Below are positions 1 to 7,888 of a stretch of 64,000 nucleotides of DNA, in pieces. This stretch comes from Solibacillus silvestris. GTDB taxonomy: Bacteria > Bacillota > Bacilli > Bacillales_A > Planococcaceae. The translations under genes were made by a program, and so were the position numbers. The notes beneath the pieces were generated by a model. The model saw only the letters and a program-made list of their open reading frames with translations. It had not been told where the DNA came from and did no database searches. Position 1 is the first letter of the stretch. Each line of letters opens with the position of its first letter. The stretch spans positions 1,648,001 to 1,712,000 of the forward strand of contig CP014609.1 in the NCBI GenBank assembly GCA_001586195.1. The letters run 5' to 3'.

Positions 1-770
1 ACGCCTGCAACAAGAGAAACTGGTACGCCAATAAATTCACTTGAGAAATAGCCAACAACTAAAATTGCAAGCACAACCCATGAAAGTTTAAACATTTTCA
101 TATCTTTAATTGCAAGGTTTGGTTCCTTTAACATCGATTCATTGTATTCGCGTGGTATCGACTTGTTAAAGTAAATCAGCAGCACGACAATCGTTGCCGC
201 TAGCGAGAACAAGTTGGGAATAATCATACGCGAAGCATACTCTACAAACCCAATATCGAAGAAATCTGCAGAAACTATGTTGACTAAGTTACTTACGACA
301 AACGGTAAACTTGTCGTGTCCGCAATAAAGCCACTTGCCATAATAAACGGGAAAATCATTCTTTCGCTAAACTGTAAATTACGCACCATTGCTAACACAA
401 TGGGTGTTAAAATTAAAGCAGCTCCATCATTCGCAAATAATGCAGCAACGACAGCACCTAGCAGACTAACATACACAAACATTTTGATACCATTGCCTTT
501 TGCGGCCCGTGCCATATGTAGTGCAGCCCATTCGAACAAGCCGATTTCATCTAATATAAGTGAAATTAATATAATCGCAATAAACGATAATGTGGCATTC
601 CACGTAATATCAATGACTGTGCCGACATCGTTAAAATCAACAACACCAACAAGTAATGCGACGATTGCGCCAACCATTGCCGACCAGCCAATATTCAGTC
701 CATTTGGCTGCCAGATTACAAAAACCAGCGTTACAATAAAAATGAGTAACGCAATGACAAACATATTCAA
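1..770 (-). CDS. arsB: ArsB-family arsenite efflux permease (3' end outside window)
   Basis: This membrane carrier of the ArsB/NhaD (ion transporter) superfamily exports arsenite or antimonite. About 255 N-terminal residues are visible, and the C-terminal part lies beyond the window edge. The reading frame is almost entirely hydrophobic helices. It contains the ArsB-like segments [19 protein letters not shown] and [12 protein letters not shown], and [18 protein letters not shown] in the region that usually lines the transport path. A TTG at 770 lies 8 nt after GGAGGG (778-783), while the ATG at 764 is further away, so I prefer TTG. The start nearly abuts the arsR stop (774), so the two genes are cotranscribed and probably translationally coupled. 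No arsA, arsC or arsD is visible here. Confidence 0.88.
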   Translation of the reverse strand, partial: MNMFVIALLIFIVTLVFVIWQPNGLNIGWSAMVGAIVALLVGVVDFNDVGTVIDITWNATLSFIAIILISLILDEIGLFEWAALHMARAAKGNGIKMFVYVSLLGAVVAALFANDGAALILTPIVLAMVRNLQFSERMIFPFIMASGFIADTTSLPFVVSNLVNIVSADFFDIGFVEYASRMIIPNLFSLAATIVVLLIYFNKSIPREYNESMLKEPNLAIKDMKMFKLSWVVLAILVVGYFSSEFIGVPVSLVAG

Positions 771-773
771 TTT

Positions 774-1088
774 TTAGCCCTCCACACATTCAGTGTTAAT
801 TTTACATCCACATGTTGAATCTTCATTAATTGAAGCAAGTATATTTCGCATTAACGAAGTTTGATTTTCTTGTATTCGATAATGCTTCCATGTCCCTACC
901 TTGCGTTCAGTAATAATACCAGCTTCCTTAAGTTTGCGTAGATGCTGACTCACGGCAGGCTGTGAAATATTAAGGAAGTCTGTAAAATCACATACGCAAA
1001 CTTCCCCTTTTTTCAGACAGGCTAAAATTCGTAAGCGATTGGCATCTGCAACTGCCTTTAATTGTTTTTCCATTAAATCGAGTTCCAT
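774..1088 (-). CDS. arsR: ArsR-family arsenic-responsive repressor
   Basis: A small winged-helix repressor of about 104 residues that releases its operator when As(III)/Sb(III) binds cysteines. The metal-site motif EVCVCDF is at residues 29-35, a close variant of the ELCVCDL motif of the ArsR family. The recognition helix region reads NISQPAVSQHLRKLKEAG. Three further cysteines sit in the tail (STCGCKINTEC) and could add metal ligands. An ATG at 1094 directly touches the GGAGGG site, whereas the ATG at 1088 lies 7 nt after it. The later start (MELDLMEKQ) is therefore chosen. It heads the ars operon and should repress itself and arsB through the dyad at 1107-1126. Confidence 0.93.
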   Translation of the reverse strand: MELDLMEKQLKAVADANRLRILACLKKGEVCVCDFTDFLNISQPAVSQHLRKLKEAGIITERKVGTWKHYRIQENQTSLMRNILASINEDSTCGCKINTECVEG

Positions 1089-1106
1089 TTGCATCCCTCC
1101 ATAGCT

Positions 1107-1126
1107 ATATAAGAATATACTTATAT
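1107..1126 (-). promoter_or_regulatory. Probable ArsR operator upstream of arsR
   Basis: An inverted repeat with 7-bp arms (ATATAAG / CTTATAT) around a 6-bp AT centre lies 19-38 bp upstream of the chosen arsR start. Its position and symmetry fit an autoregulatory ArsR site overlapping the promoter. Assignment is by position and symmetry only. Confidence 0.6.
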
Positions 1127-1165
1127 TATGTTCTTAGTCACGGTTTTGCAACTACTAAATTTTAA

Positions 1166-1318
1166 TTTACAATTAACTCTGGTGAAGTGTTAGAAGTACA
1201 AGTAACAGATAAAGGTGCACTTGCAGACTTTACAGCATGGGCTGGCGCAGGTGGTCACACTATTTTAGAGCAAAAAGAAGAAGCAGGCGTACTGTACTTC
1301 TACATTCAAAAAGCATAA
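1166..1318 (+). pseudogene. Truncated TusA-family sulfur carrier gene (C-terminal remnant)
   Basis: About 50 codons in frame end at TAA 1316-1318 and begin TINSGEVLEVQVTDKGA, followed by DFTAWAGAGGHTILEQ. This matches the C-terminal half of TusA/YedF-like sulfur carriers. An in-frame TAA at 1163-1165 and the absence of the N-terminal CPxP region show that the 5' half is gone. The remnant keeps its own terminator downstream. It lies on the opposite strand to the neighbouring persulfide genes, so an original sulfur-trafficking locus was probably broken when the ars genes or a deletion arrived. Family assignment is from remembered TusA sequences. Confidence 0.65.
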
Positions 1319-1329
1319 CAGTGTCTTAG

Positions 1330-1364
1330 GCGAGTAGAGCATTGTTCTACTCGCTTTAATTTTT
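1330..1364 (+). terminator. Rho-independent terminator after the tusA remnant
   Basis: A 9-bp stem (GCGAGTAGA / TCTACTCGC) with a 7-nt loop is followed by TTTAATTTTT. It fits termination of the plus-strand tusA remnant. Confidence 0.75.
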
Positions 1365-1472
1365 ATGAAAGAAGGATAAACAAATGGAAATCGATTGCCA
1401 GCTTTAGAAAGCCACTGTTTATGGAGCGGTTACACAAAATTTCTAAAACTTTTACAAAGTGGACACTAGAAA

Positions 1473-1499
1473 AGCCATACACATCTGCTGTATATGGCT
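1473..1499 (-). terminator. Terminator downstream of trxA
   Basis: The stem AGCCATA / TATGGCT with partly paired inner bases is followed on the minus strand by a T run. It lies just beyond the trxA stop codon. Confidence 0.65.
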
Positions 1500-1509
1500 T
1501 CCTTGTCCA

Positions 1510-1821
1510 TTAATATTGACGAATAAAATCGATTAAATCTTCTTTTGGCATGAAACCAGCTGTCTTTCCTTTTAATTCACCGTCTTTAAACACTAATAGC
1601 GATGGAATTGACATAATTTGATAGTTTTCTGCTGTAACTTGGTTCGTATCTACGTCTACCTTTACAATTTTAACTTCGTTGCCGATTTCTGCATCCACTT
1701 CCTCTAAAACTGGCGCAATCATTTTACATGGACCGCACCAAGCCGCCCAAAAGTCGACTAATACTACACCGTTTAAAATTTCTTGTTCAAATGTTTGATC
1801 TGTTGCATGTATAATTGCCAT
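1510..1821 (-). CDS. trxA: Thioredoxin
   Basis: A cytoplasmic disulfide reductase of 103 residues, the normal thioredoxin length. The redox motif WCGPC is at residues 28-32 (FWAAWCGPCKM), the cis-proline at residue 73 (SIPSLL), and a conserved buried-Asp-type segment LVDFW precedes the active site. The gene starts 3 nt after the stop of the upstream TlpA-like gene. It is last in a CoA-disulfide reductase, TlpA-like, thioredoxin series, which suggests a role in recycling thiols or persulfides. It may be a second thioredoxin rather than the essential housekeeping copy. Which one cannot be decided from the window. Confidence 0.93.
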   Translation of the reverse strand: MAIIHATDQTFEQEILNGVVLVDFWAAWCGPCKMIAPVLEEVDAEIGNEVKIVKVDVDTNQVTAENYQIMSIPSLLVFKDGELKGKTAGFMPKEDLIDFIRQY

Positions 1822-1824
1822 GTT

Positions 1825-2871
1825 TTATTCCTCCAAGTATGTTTGATGTTTTTTGATTAATTGGCGCAAGACCTCTTCGCTGACAGGGCCTACTAAGCGC
1901 TCCAGTTCCTCACCTTGTGCATTAAGTAGCACTGTTGTCGGGATAGACATTACCCGAAAGGCAGTTCCTACTTCATCTGATTCATCCAATAAAATTGGAT
2001 AGGTCACTTCATATGTTTCCATAAAATTAACCAATGCCTGCTCCCCGTTATCACGGTCTGTTAAGTTTACCCCGATGAGCGCTACCCCCGCCGGTAAATC
2101 TTCCGCAAAGCTTTGCAAGTGAGGCATTTCTGCTTTGCATGGTGGACACCAGGTTGCGAAGAAGTTAACAACAGTCAGTTTTTGCTCTTGCTCCGATAAA
2201 CTATACATTTCCCCGGTCGTTGTCGGTAAATCAATCATTTCATGGGCTATTGTTTCAGTTGCTTTCTCCACATCCACAAGCATCATTGCTACTAAACTTA
2301 AAATACCCGTGACGACCAAATACTGTGCTTGCTTTGTTTTTAAATACACTGTTAACAAAACAAAAAGTTGGACTAGTGTTAAACTGCTCGTAAAGCCATT
2401 CAACCATGCTAGTAGTAAAAACTGTCCGAGTAACAGCCCGTGTTGATATTTCCTTTCAACAAGTACAAGGACCAAAAGCCAGATTACTGCATACAGCCAG
2501 TGCTCCTGAAATCCTAAACTAATGACGCTAAATATCGTCACAACCCTCGCCCAGTATATCCAAATATCCGCCCAGACTAGTATTTGTCTTTTTCTATATA
2601 GAATAAAAGCAAGCGCCACTAATGCGAGAACGTGTCCTTTTAGCCCTCCGTCAAAATAAACTAATGATAACGGTGCTTTTATAAAATCGGATAAAGAGAA
2701 TAGGATATAGCTGAACTTCCAAACGAGAATATAGGTAAAGACAAGATGCTCTAATAATTTATTTGTTGCTACACCTACCTTCCGACTTCTAAAATCACTA
2801 TATAAAATAGCAAGTATAAAAGCGAGCCATGCTACCGGAATATTGAATTGTCCTAAACTTATAAACATCAT
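1825..2871 (-). CDS. Membrane-anchored TlpA/ResA-like thiol-disulfide oxidoreductase
   Basis: A 348-residue fusion. Residues 10-200 form about six or seven hydrophobic helices with short loops. Residues 205-348 form an extracytoplasmic thioredoxin-like domain with the redox motif WCPPC at 241-245 and the ResA/TlpA hallmark NFFATWCPPCKAEMPHL. The cis-proline region is VMSIPTTVLL. The most likely role is reduction or oxidation of exported cysteines, powered by the membrane part, which I do not recognise with confidence. The gene is followed 3 nt later by trxA and preceded by the CoA-disulfide reductase, all on the same strand. The RBS GAGGGG is 9 nt before the start. Confidence 0.85.
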   Translation of the reverse strand: MMFISLGQFNIPVAWLAFILAILYSDFRSRKVGVATNKLLEHLVFTYILVWKFSYILFSLSDFIKAPLSLVYFDGGLKGHVLALVALAFILYRKRQILVWADIWIYWARVVTIFSVISLGFQEHWLYAVIWLLVLVLVERKYQHGLLLGQFLLLAWLNGFTSSLTLVQLFVLLTVYLKTKQAQYLVVTGILSLVAMMLVDVEKATETIAHEMIDLPTTTGEMYSLSEQEQKLTVVNFFATWCPPCKAEMPHLQSFAEDLPAGVALIGVNLTDRDNGEQALVNFMETYEVTYPILLDESDEVGTAFRVMSIPTTVLLNAQGEELERLVGPVSEEVLRQLIKKHQTYLEE

Positions 2872-2910
2872 CTGTTAATTCCCCTCTACCAGCAGTGGGC
2901 TTTCCAGGGC

Positions 2911-4602
2911 TTACTTAAAATTATAATTTGTCACAATCGGTTCACGGTTTTTCGCTTGATCCTGATAATACTCATACAAAGAAATTCCTAAAAACGAACC
3001 TGAAATATTCGTAACATTTGTATACCCACTATTATTCAGTGCCATTACTGCATTATAGCTACGCTGCGATGAACGACAGTGCACATAAACTGGTACATTT
3101 GTCGGAATTTCATCCATACGTGCACGTAACTCACTTAATGGAATATTGACCGCCCCTTTTAAAGCACCTTGTGCAAACTCATTTACGTCACGCACATCGA
3201 CAATATAAGCTTCTTCTTCAACTAAACCACGTACTTCACTCACTCGTACTTGCTTGAAGCGTCCTGCCATTAAGTTTGTTGCCACTAATGCCGCTATATT
3301 CACGACATCCTTTGCTGTTGAAAACATCGGTGAATATGAAAGCTCTAATTCCTTTAAGTCCTCAATCGTTCCGTTCATCGTAATAAGCGTAGCAATAACA
3401 TCAATTCGTTTATCGGCATTACCTTTACCGATTGCTTGTGCTCCAATGATGCGACCCGTTGGCACCTCATAAATTAGTTTAAAATGCAGTGGATTACTCG
3501 AAGGCATCAAGCCAACTTTATCCGGCGCAATGATATACACTGCATCTACAGGCAATCCAATCTGCTTCGCTGTACGCTCATTTAAACCTGTTGCAGCTGC
3601 TGCATAATCAAAAACTTGAATACTGGATGAACCAATGACCCCTTTATTTGTAACCGTCATCCCAAACATATGATCTGCTACAGCACGGGCTTGACGCTGC
3701 GCAGGTCCGGCTAATGCAAGGCGCGTTTGCTTGTTCATTAAACGGTGGTACACCTCAATGGCATCGCCAACTGCATAAATATCAGGATCATTCGTTTGAT
3801 AATTTTGATTTACTTTAATTGCACCTGTTTCCCCAAGTTCTAAGCCCGCTTCCGCAGCTAGCGACGTTTCTGGTCGCACGCCAATGGCTAGAACGACAAT
3901 CTCCGCAGCCACTTCTTTCCCTGAATTCAACGTAATCGTAGACGGTGTAATTTTAGCTAAACCATCTCCTACAATAAGTTCCACACCATGATCTACCATT
4001 TCCTTATGCAAAATTTGCACCATGTCATCATCAAATGGTGTTAATATTTGTGGAGCAAACTCCACTAGGGATACCGAACGTCCAGCTAAACGTAGATTTT
4101 CTGCTACTTCAACGCCAATAAAGCCCCCACCAATAACCGCAATATTTTGCGCATCTTCCTCAACAACGGCTTTTTGTAAACGCTCGATATCTACGACGTT
4201 TCTAACGGTAAATACATGTGGTAAATCACTACCCGGTAAATTCGGCACAATCGGACTAGCCCCTGGCGATAATACTAATTTATCGTACGATTCTGCGTAT
4301 TGTTCGCCAGTTACGACGTTTTTCACTGTCACCGTTTTGTCCGTTCGGTTAATTGCAATAACCTCACTATTCACGCGAGCGTCAATATTGTGCTTTACTT
4401 CAAATGATTGTGGTGTCATCATTAATAATTTCTTGCTGTCTGCTACGACACCACTTAAATAAAACGGGAGTGAGCAGTTTGAAAAAGAAACGTGTGGACC
4501 TTTCTCAAACATTACAATTTCAGCCTGTTCATCCAATCGTCGAATTCTGGCTGCTGCAGAAGCACCGCCTGCAACTCCACCAATAATGATTACTTTTTTC
4601 AT
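2911..4602 (-). CDS. cdr: CoA-disulfide reductase fused to a rhodanese domain
   Basis: An FAD/NAD(P)H-dependent enzyme of 563 residues. Residues 1-440 form the CoA-disulfide/persulfide reductase, starting with the FAD-binding GGVAGGASAAARIRR and carrying the single active cysteine C43 in SFSNCSLPF. A second nucleotide-binding motif, IGGGFIGVEVAENL, serves NAD(P)H. Residues from about 460 to 555 form a rhodanese domain with its catalytic cysteine in VHCRSSQRSYNA. Such fusions reduce CoA disulfide or CoA persulfide and handle sulfane sulfur. The AGGAGG site before the ATG is clear. It leads the operon with the TlpA-like gene and trxA, and its promoter holds a CsoR/CstR-like dyad, pointing to induction by persulfide or polysulfide. 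Confidence 0.92.
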   Translation of the reverse strand: MKKVIIIGGVAGGASAAARIRRLDEQAEIVMFEKGPHVSFSNCSLPFYLSGVVADSKKLLMMTPQSFEVKHNIDARVNSEVIAINRTDKTVTVKNVVTGEQYAESYDKLVLSPGASPIVPNLPGSDLPHVFTVRNVVDIERLQKAVVEEDAQNIAVIGGGFIGVEVAENLRLAGRSVSLVEFAPQILTPFDDDMVQILHKEMVDHGVELIVGDGLAKITPSTITLNSGKEVAAEIVVLAIGVRPETSLAAEAGLELGETGAIKVNQNYQTNDPDIYAVGDAIEVYHRLMNKQTRLALAGPAQRQARAVADHMFGMTVTNKGVIGSSSIQVFDYAAAATGLNERTAKQIGLPVDAVYIIAPDKVGLMPSSNPLHFKLIYEVPTGRIIGAQAIGKGNADKRIDVIATLITMNGTIEDLKELELSYSPMFSTAKDVVNIAALVATNLMAGRFKQVRVSEVRGLVEEEAYIVDVRDVNEFAQGALKGAVNIPLSELRARMDEIPTNVPVYVHCRSSQRSYNAVMALNNSGYTNVTNISGSFLGISLYEYYQDQAKNREPIVTNYNFK

Positions 4603-4658
4603 CCATAAACCTCCTACCTCTTCTTATATTTGCAAAACACCTATTTCTAACACAATAC

Positions 4659-4685
4659 ATTATACCCTGGTAGGTATATAGTCAA
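4659..4685 (-). promoter_or_regulatory. Promoter of the cdr operon with embedded CsoR/CstR-like operator
   Basis: On the minus strand TTGACT (4685-4680) and TATAAT (4664-4659) are separated by only 15 bp. A dyad of TATACC and GGTATA arms around CTGGTA (4661-4678) fills the spacer and the -10 box. ATACCC..GGGTAT-type dyads are known operators for CsoR/CstR regulators. A bound repressor would block polymerase directly. No csoR/cstR gene is in the window. Confidence 0.6.
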
Positions 4686-4893
4686 CTGATTTTTTTATAA
4701 ACCTTTCTATTTCCACGTCCAGTGAAGTTTTAATTGTCCTTTAATGTTTAATTTTTGATTAGAGACTTTACCTTTTTTATTTTTATCAATAATTTTGCAA
4801 ATATGAGATAAAACCTCATTATGCCAAAACTTAGCCTGTATTTGAGTGTAAAGGGTATAGATAGGTTTATTAATTTGTTACAATAAACAATTG
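4686..4893. other. Intergenic region between cdr promoter and lipoprotein gene
   Basis: About 210 bp of AT-rich DNA between two divergently transcribed genes. It presumably holds the promoter of the plus-strand lipoprotein gene; an AT-rich TATAG/TTGTTACAAT stretch is present, but I could not choose one convincing -35/-10 pair. I see no small ORF with an RBS. Confidence 0.4.
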
Positions 4894-4911
4894 AACTGGA
4901 GGTAATGCATT

Positions 4912-5307
4912 ATGATCAAATGGACCATAGTCCTTATAACGGCAGGAATGCTGCTCGTTGGGTGCAGCGATGATGCTGCAGAAAAGAATAGTAAAGCGGA
5001 GGAAGAAACTCCTGGTGAGTTTCTCCAGGAAGAAGAAAAACCAAATGAAACCGATCAGCTTAAAGACGAACTCAGTGAGGAAGAGGCTGCAAAATTACCG
5101 GAATACAATATTATCCGTAAGCAAATTGGAGACGGTTCTTACAAAATTGTGATCATTGCTAATAACGAAGAAACTCGTATTCTCCATTTTCTAAATGTAC
5201 AAGGTGAACTACTACAATACAAAGCCGTGTTTGTAAAAGAGACCAATCGTTTAAAAATTATAAACACCAAAGGAGACGGCATTGTATTTAATCAAGTCAT
5301 TGGATAA
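4912..5307 (+). CDS. Small lipoprotein of unknown function
   Basis: A 131-residue secreted lipoprotein. A charged start and hydrophobic core are followed by the lipobox LLVGC, with the lipidated cysteine at about residue 18. Residues 20-60 are a highly acidic, Glu/Lys-rich linker. Residues 62-131 form a compact domain (YNIIRKQIGDGSYKIVII and onward) that looks beta-rich. I do not recognise the family. The RBS GGAGGT is well placed. It stands alone with a terminator at 5376-5407, divergent from the cdr operon. Confidence 0.75.
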   Translation: MIKWTIVLITAGMLLVGCSDDAAEKNSKAEEETPGEFLQEEEKPNETDQLKDELSEEEAAKLPEYNIIRKQIGDGSYKIVIIANNEETRILHFLNVQGELLQYKAVFVKETNRLKIINTKGDGIVFNQVIG

Positions 5308-5375
5308 GCGCAATTTATATAATGTCTCCAAAGGTAGTTCGAAAATGAATGAACCGTGAATCCCTTCCTTTGAAT

Positions 5376-5407
5376 AAAACTCGCTTCAATAATGGCGAGT
5401 TTTTTGT
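5376..5407 (+). terminator. Terminator after the lipoprotein gene
   Basis: AAAACTCGC pairs with GCGAGTTTT around a 10-nt loop and is followed by a T run. Confidence 0.8.
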
Positions 5408-5720
5408 CATATTTTAGACTTATTTATTATACTGACATTCTATTGCTTCCCCAGCCTCTTGTTGCTGTACTTCTAACAAATGTCATCCGATAGACATTGT
5501 GGAACCAATTCTCGTGGCATCTTTACCTCATATTTAAAAAATAATTTCCATTAAAATTGCATAAGATTACTCTCATTTAAACAACCTTTGCCTCCTTGAA
5601 AATAAAGTTAATTAAAAAAACTAGATATTTTCCGGAAATCCAATAAAAATTTGTTATATATATAAGAATTACCAGTATTATTATACTACAATAACTAGTA
5701 AAATATTATTATAAAGATTA
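5408..5720. other. Intergenic region upstream of the Ltp-domain gene
   Basis: About 310 bp of AT-rich sequence with no supported gene. Its 3' part (5640-5715) is extremely AT-rich with TATATA/TATTAT clusters and probably contains the promoter of the Ltp-domain gene. The AGGAGG of that gene is at 5721-5726. Confidence 0.4.
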
Positions 5721-5736
5721 AGGAGGATTTACCGCG

Positions 5737-6246
5737 TTGAAAAAAGTATTTAAACTTGGTTGTGGTGGTTTTTTAGCACTTATAATACTAGTGATAATCA
5801 TTGCAGTGTTCAGTGACGGAGATACGTCTGAAGTGGATTCAGATACAAAAGTTGAAACGGCAACTGAACCAAAAGAAAACGCAGCAGAAACAAAAGATGC
5901 TGTTAAAGAAGAACCAAAAGAGGAAGCAAAAGAAGATAATGTACCGCGCGAATATAAATCTGCGTTGAAAAAAGCGGAAATGTATGCAGAGACAATGCAA
6001 ATGTCTAAAGCAGGTATTTACGATCAGTTAATTTCGGAATATGGAGAAGGTTTCCCTAAAGAAGCTGCGCAATATGCAATCGATAACCTGGAGCATGACT
6101 GGAAAGCGAATGCATTAGAAAAAGCAAAATCATACGCTGAAACAATGGCAATGTCTGACTCTGCAATTTATGATCAATTGATTTCCGAATACGGTGAAAA
6201 ATTTACGGCTGAAGAAGCTCAGTACGCAATTGATAATTTAGAATAA
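5737..6246 (+). CDS. Membrane-anchored surface protein with two Ltp-type repeats
   Basis: A 169-residue protein from a TTG start 10 nt after AGGAGG. Residues 8-26 form one membrane helix, residues 28-70 an acidic Glu/Lys linker, and two near-identical ~45-residue repeats follow (about 75-119 and 124-169). Each contains AETMxMSxxxIYDQLIS, then EYGE and AQYAIDNLE. These match the Ltp family (host cell surface-exposed lipoprotein) first described as a superinfection-exclusion lipoprotein of the Streptococcus phage TP-J34. Cys9 is not in a typical lipobox, so I infer a transmembrane anchor. Chromosomal copies are common and an antiphage role here is only a possibility. It is monocistronic. Confidence 0.82.
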   Translation: MKKVFKLGCGGFLALIILVIIIAVFSDGDTSEVDSDTKVETATEPKENAAETKDAVKEEPKEEAKEDNVPREYKSALKKAEMYAETMQMSKAGIYDQLISEYGEGFPKEAAQYAIDNLEHDWKANALEKAKSYAETMAMSDSAIYDQLISEYGEKFTAEEAQYAIDNLE

Positions 6247-6250
6247 AATG

Positions 6251-6288
6251 AAAGCCTTCCATCAAATTGATTGGTGGAAGGCTTCTTC
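6251..6288. terminator. Bidirectional terminator
   Basis: AAGCCTTCCA and TGGAAGGCTT form the stem between convergent genes. T-rich sequence follows on the plus strand, with a usable run on the minus strand. Confidence 0.78.
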
Positions 6289-6290
6289 TG

Positions 6291-6935
6291 TTAAAATTCA
6301 TCGATCTTTTTAATTACCGTCTTTAAAAGATCAATGGAATTGACAGGATCGCTCTTATACTGCAAACTATGATCCGCACCAGCAAGTAGACTTGTCACAA
6401 GCTTAGGATTATTGACGAATTGACTATATCTTTCCGCATTATAATGCGTGTCATCATCCCCAATAAAACATAAACTTTCATTATGACTGTTTAACATCGA
6501 TTCAAAAACATCATCCCGATTAAGAAGCGGTGTTAACCACACAGCTTTTGCATTATAAAAAGTCTCTCTTTCCAACAGAGACGCCATAGCAATGGTACCT
6601 AGAGATTTTCCGACAAAATAATAGTCCTCATACGAATTTTCTTTTAAAACATTATCAATGACCGCACCCACATCATGTTTTATCGCTTCAACGAGTTCTT
6701 CCATACTGAAATGGTCATAGAACTTATCGTTATACGTATAATTGACCTGCAGTACATCTACAGACTTCCGTAAAAATATACCCGTTGAATAATGAAGTAG
6801 AGGTGCTTGAGTGGTATATCCGGCCCCGGGAAGCAGAATCGCCAATTTTGAGGCATGCTCATCAGTGCTTAATATTGTAAATGGAATATCCTTTTCTTTA
6901 TAACCTGTAATAGTATCTGTTTTTACTTTAAACAT
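6291..6935 (-). CDS. Small alpha/beta hydrolase
   Basis: A cytoplasmic alpha/beta-hydrolase-fold protein of about 214 residues. The first strand-loop carries an oxyanion-type LLPGAGYTT. The nucleophile elbow is GKSLGT, a candidate acid lies in IGDDDTHY, and the candidate base is His in AGADHSLQ. The short length and lack of a lid domain resemble the TesE/KANL3-like or YqiA-like small hydrolases. The substrate is unknown. The first ATG (6941) abuts AGGGGG, so the third-codon ATG at 6935 is preferred. It follows the PP2C-like gene by about 20 bp on the same strand and is probably cotranscribed with it. Confidence 0.8.
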   Translation of the reverse strand: MFKVKTDTITGYKEKDIPFTILSTDEHASKLAILLPGAGYTTQAPLLHYSTGIFLRKSVDVLQVNYTYNDKFYDHFSMEELVEAIKHDVGAVIDNVLKENSYEDYYFVGKSLGTIAMASLLERETFYNAKAVWLTPLLNRDDVFESMLNSHNESLCFIGDDDTHYNAERYSQFVNNPKLVTSLLAGADHSLQYKSDPVNSIDLLKTVIKKIDEF

Positions 6936-6956
6936 ACACATACCCCCTTAAAAAGT

Positions 6957-7757
6957 TTATTTATTACTCGGTTCACTCGCATTTTTATCGATATTCACGG
7001 TCCATGAAACAATCGTTGTACTGTCCCGTACACCGTTTTCTTGAATATCTTTTAATAGATGGTGCACAGCATTGGAATGAGATTTGGTATGGTCAAACAC
7101 CTTCATAATTTCCTGAGGGTTATCAAATGAAGTATGAGGACATTCTGTTAACCCGTCCGTTGTCACAAAAAGCTGATTTAGCCCTTTTCGCAATTCCCTG
7201 CGCCCCGTACTGTAACATGGTACTTCCATTTCAAATGTATTGACATTCCCGATCCACTCGTAAAAATTCCTTTGATTTAGCTGATATTGATGCATATTAG
7301 CCAGCTCAGGATGAAATAGATGAAGAATACAGTCTCCAACTGAAAACCACCAAATATATTTGTTTTTCCTAAAAACGATAAGACAAGCCGTTTCGCCTTG
7401 CACCTTACGGCAACGAGCTAAAAAATGCGGATCCTGAAAAATCTGAATGATATAATCGTCCAATTCATTAAAAGCATCGGGTAGTGACTTATTTAAAATT
7501 GTGATCAAGTTATATTCTTCATTTACAATGGTCTCCACGACTAGTTCGGCGCTTTCCGCACTGTTATGAGCATCAAGAATCATGACGAATTCCCAGTCCT
7601 GCTCTTTATTCAACCAAACGATACAACCATCTTCGTTTTTGTATTGCCCTGCTGATGAATTACCGCCAAACCGACCAATTGCAAGATTGTTGAATTGCTG
7701 AATATGTGGTAAATCAACTAAATGTGTTTCGCTCCCTACCCAACTGAATTTTAACAC
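6957..7757 (-). CDS. PP2C-family Ser/Thr phosphatase-like protein
   Basis: A 266-residue, single-domain protein of the metal-dependent PP2C/SpoIIE phosphatase fold. The recognisable order of motifs is NEDG (metal Asp), LDAHNSA (the DGHG-equivalent turn with Asp), GETACLIVF, FSVGDC (the GDS/R equivalent), TTDGLTE (metal Asp) and RDSTTIV (the RDNxT equivalent). The key aspartates are present, so it is probably active. It could dephosphorylate a protein or small-molecule target. No partner kinase is nearby. It is upstream of the alpha/beta hydrolase in the same orientation. Confidence 0.82.
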   Translation of the reverse strand: MLKFSWVGSETHLVDLPHIQQFNNLAIGRFGGNSSAGQYKNEDGCIVWLNKEQDWEFVMILDAHNSAESAELVVETIVNEEYNLITILNKSLPDAFNELDDYIIQIFQDPHFLARCRKVQGETACLIVFRKNKYIWWFSVGDCILHLFHPELANMHQYQLNQRNFYEWIGNVNTFEMEVPCYSTGRRELRKGLNQLFVTTDGLTECPHTSFDNPQEIMKVFDHTKSHSNAVHHLLKDIQENGVRDSTTIVSWTVNIDKNASEPSNK

Positions 7758-7837
7758 TTTCTACCTACCTCCTTACGCCACATTATTTATAGATTTTCAT
7801 AGTATATCATCTTCATAGTAAAATTTGTAAAATAAAG

Positions 7838-7872
7838 AAAAAGCTTAACCCTTTATTGAGCTAAGCTTTTTA
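7838..7872 (-). terminator. Terminator of the membrane protein gene 7889-8440
   Basis: AAAAGCTTA and TAAGCTTTT form a stem, with T runs on both strands. Confidence 0.75.
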
Positions 7873-7888
7873 TCTCGACTGAAAATGA

